A stretch of 64,000 bases of DNA from Chrysoperla carnea (taxonomy: Eukaryota; Arthropoda; Insecta; Neuroptera; Chrysopidae), in contig NC_058337.1 in assembly GCF_905475395.1 (NCBI RefSeq), positions 109,672,368-109,736,367 of the forward strand. The letters run 5' to 3'. Every line of letters starts with the position of its first letter. Within the stretch, counting starts at the first letter, position 1. Shown one piece after another: positions 60,901-64,000 of this stretch. Both the position numbers and the translations under genes were made by a program. The notes under the pieces are model-generated. The model saw only the letters and a list, made by a program, of their open reading frames with translations. It did not search any database and was not told the origin of the DNA.

Positions 60901-63900
60901 AGTAAGACTGAACAAGTGGCTAGACTAGTTACTGTGGAAAATAACTGGCGTTTCGTAGACAATGCAGTGGAAGGTTCCTGGACAGACCATTATTTAATGA
61001 ACTTTCTATTTTATAAATTGGGTTTATTCGGTTAAGAACATGCAAGGGGAGATTTAAGTATTAATATTACTAGTACCTGCAAAATAAAGCAGGCAGAAAC
61101 ACTTGCCACCCAGAGGACTCTTTTGATGAAGACCTTTCTTATTTAATTATTATATGCTAGAAGAGGAAAGATAAACATATTAAACATCATAAAAGAAATT
61201 AAAGATGTGGCATAAGACATTTTCGTGAAACACAGTGTATTTATAAGCTTTATACGCTTTGTATCCATAATGTATTTTATTATTTTCTGTATGCCAAAGT
61301 CAGTTTTAACTATACAATAATATAAAACATTGCATGTTTTCATCACTAGAGTAAGAAGGTGTTGGAAAAGCTATAGTTGAATATGCTTACTTGAAGGCAC
61401 AAACCTATTTAGACATATGTTTGGTTGATTAGTCATTATGTAAAAAGGAGCATAAATATAGTGAAAAGAAACATCATTTTGATGCTTATCAGGGTAAAAC
61501 AGTTCAATCATTTTAACTCCGAAAACAAGCCTATTCTTTCATCTCATTGCAAACATTTGCTTTGGTTTATAAGGAATGCCTTGGAGTGTAGAACATATCG
61601 GCTGCTACAGTTAGCAGAAACTTTTCCAGATATGAATTTGACCCATATACCTCCCTTCAAAACGTGGTATACTTAAAGTATACGATTTTCCTTTGTATGC
61701 AAATAGCCTATTCTCTGAAAGGAGTGTCGAACTCCTCAACAACCTTAGTATCTATACCTTCCTCCCCCCCCCACGGTACAGTAATATTTGCTTTGCCCTC
61801 GTTTCTACCAAAGTGGGGAAGATTTTGTTGATGATTCCACGTAGCTGAAAATTTTAAATTTTATTTTGATTTTCCTTAGTGAATCTCTCGAATTCTCTTC
61901 AAATTTCCAAGGAGGTTTGATTTTTTGGTAGAGCAGAAAGACTGCAGGGTTCTGATGTTATTTCTCTTACCAGTTGTTTAGCATCTAGAAACTAATTGAT
62001 TTTATTCTTACAGTTTTTCAAACATGAATTAATAAAATTTATTCATACAAAAAACTGGTAGATGGTGTAGTTTTCTTTCCATGCAATTAATTTAAATCTA
62101 ACTTAGCACACACATATACACTATTGCTCTTTTTTATAGCTATACCATAGGGTAGATTCATACCATACTCTTAGTAAACTGTGTTCAGCAACATTGATGT
62201 TATTTTAATAATGTTTAATTGACCAGAAACTGTACATATACTTTTTTATGTTATAAATAATAAAAATTATACGTTTTTATTTGTACACACACAAAAAATA
62301 TTGTTTTTGTTGTTGTGGCAGCAATATGTTTTAGTACCTTTTTTCACAAAGAGGTTTGACCTTTATTTTTTTTATTGTGGCGTCACTACATTAATATTAA
62401 CGTACCTTTATTGATTATGTTATTTTTAGAATGGAATGTGAGATAAATTTTAGATATCAATTAAAAGGAGTAAATGATATCGGTTTATTTTTGGCTAAAA
62501 CTTTAATTAAAATATTGTCGGAAATGGTAATTTTAATTATAGAACGTTCTAAAAGCCGTTTATTTCCTTTTTCAGAAATTTATTCAGTTTTGACAAGAAT
62601 GAGTTGAAAGTTTCGAGTCATCCCCTTTTTTCAAAATTATTACCGCTCTATAGTGGCTTGTTGAATCTATCGGAAAACGATGGGTTGCTAAAGATTTGAA
62701 AGGAAAACACTGTATTTTTCTGCGTTAAAGGATAATTTCAAGAGAAATAATTTCAGAGAAATATGAGAATGAGTTCTGTGATTAGTCGAATAAGTTATAG
62801 AGCCTAAAATATAAAATTTGTTAATTTGAGAGACTAGTCTTAGAAAAAAGTTAAAAATCGGAATAAATGTGTAATGACTGTTTCGGGCGTAAAGATTATA
62901 GCTCAGGCTATACACTTCTATACTTCTTTTAATCCTTGAATAATTAAAATTATATAGGTTGTTTTTTTAGCTGTACAGTTTATTGCGTACAGCAAGCTTC
63001 GGCTGTGTATTGCAATGTTTTCGTTGCATAATGCTTTTCAACTTTAGTTATATCCTCTTAATTATAGTTTCTAATTCAAAAAGAGCTGTTTTTGTCTACA
63101 CCATTCTAACATATCTTTAAAAACATATCAATATCGTATTACAAATTTTTCGGTGTGAAAATAAAAATTATAGTTAAAATAATAAATTCTGTTCCATTCG
63201 AAAAATTTAATTGTGTATTTCCTAATTTCGTTGAATGTCCAATGTCTACATATTTTTCGGTGGACCTTCTGAACTCAAAGGGGTGTTTCTGATATTATAT
63301 CTAGTGATTAAAATCATTGAATTGCTTATCTGTTTGTTAGACACATGAAAAACAAAATTCCCTTCTGAATACTTTGCGCCCCATTGACTTTTCAACAAGT
63401 ACTCGTATTTGAATAAATTGTAATAAAATTTTTTTTTTCGTATATGCAAAATGATTGAAAAGGCTAATAATAAAATGAAAGTTTGTTGTTGTTAGTTTGT
63501 GCATTCATTGATGACTAATAAATAATTGTTCGATTGTTTTTATTTCATTAGTTAAATATAATTATTTTATATATTCAATTTTTTTTTTTTTTTGTTAATT
63601 TAGTTATCATATTTTTATTTATTCATAATTGTTAATTACAATTTATTATTTGTTTTATTAATTAATTTGTTTGTATATTTTCATTTTATGGTGTACCTCT
63701 TTGTCTCGTTTATTGTTGAAATTTTAGGGTTCAATAACAAAGACCACAGACATAACAGCAATTGACTGATAGGGTGATACATGACTAGACTTTTTTAATT
63801 CTTTTTATTTCTTTTTATGTAATTTATTATTATAGCGCAACCAAGGTTTGTGCACTAATAATTAGGAGCTATTCGATATTTTTTGTTCATTTGCAAGTGA

Positions 63901-64000
63901 ATTAAGAAATTTCTGTGTTTCACCAGTTTATATGGTTATGGAATTAATCAACCTAGATCCAAAGGTCACTTTTACCAGATGTCTTTTTTAAGCATATTAT
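54911..64000 (+). other. Putative first intron of the Fas1-like gene
   Basis: Starts GTTTGT at the donor and runs past the window end. No acceptor followed by a frame resembling the start of a FAS1 domain was found. It contains the deleted repeat at 59864, a poly-T/poly-A rich zone near 56860, a C-rich tract at about 61763 and several unrecognised open frames (56280, 57371, 58651, 61425) without domains. Confidence 0.45.
59864..60065 (+). repeat. AACCCCCRAC-family repeat with large internal deletion
   Basis: Starts AAACCTCCGAACTAAAAAAA and GTTAAGTTTGACCGCTA, then jumps straight to CATGACATATAATTTTAACA, the equivalent of 52303 onward. About 200 bp is lost compared with 52066-52690. The downstream part, to TATTTCAATTTTAATT, matches closely. 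It lies inside the putative Fas1 intron. Confidence 0.7.

Noticed and set aside
61425..61676. Plus-strand frame with a better-than-average composition inside the putative Fas1 intron
   Set aside because: No match to a FAS1 domain or transposase that I recognise, and no acceptor in the right phase with a continuing exon.
62601..62697. Frame beginning FDKNELKVSSHPLFSKLL after a TTCAG acceptor, considered as Fas1 exon 2
   Set aside because: It does not resemble the FYSLLE-type start of the first FAS1 domain and ends at a stop after about 32 codons.
1..64000. tRNA and rRNA genes
   Set aside because: No paired A-box and B-box with cloverleaf potential and no rRNA-like segment was recognised by eye; a covariance-model search would be decisive.

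Overview
The window is nuclear DNA from an insect. It is strongly AT-rich, its genes are split by short GT-AG introns, it carries an S1 trypsin gene and a Fasciclin-1-like first exon, and it is crowded with insect-type transposon debris. The order of insect cannot be fixed from the sequence. Nothing bacterial, organellar or viral was recognised.

Only two genes are well supported. On the minus strand at 24603-25932 lies a complete four-exon secreted trypsin-like serine protease of 260 residues, with a candidate TATA box upstream and a poly(A) signal just after the stop. On the plus strand at 54785-54910 is a first coding exon of 42 residues (signal peptide plus a short mature start) that resembles the N-terminus of insect Fasciclin-1. 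No later exon was found, so its first intron would run at least 9 kb to the window end. A TATA-less Inr + DPE pair sits about 540 bp upstream. A third, weaker candidate is an isolated secreted-protein first exon at 29449.

Most of the remaining 60 kb is intergenic or intronic and made of decayed mobile DNA. It includes a 654-bp pogo/Tigger-like element with perfect 23-bp inverted ends and a broken transposase C-terminus (12946-13599); a second, older pogo-like end pair (39741-39999); a 602-bp hAT-like MITE (46831-47432); and three fragments of non-LTR retrotransposon proteins (12308-12670, 41748-42350, 48082-48270). Several interspersed families recur: a foldback family with a one-sided tail (8612, 43948 and 45361), a family bounded by ATACCATGTATA (five copies or pieces), a family bounded by AACCCCCRAC (about six pieces), and smaller repeats. 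A strong 86-bp-arm hairpin is nested in one of the repeats at 10684-10875.

The most noteworthy structural signal is in the foldback family. Its central 34-nt loop is flipped relative to the tail between copies, and the two arms of each copy resemble each other more than they resemble the arms of other copies. This looks like intra-element inversion and arm homogenisation. No tRNA, rRNA or CRISPR was recognised.
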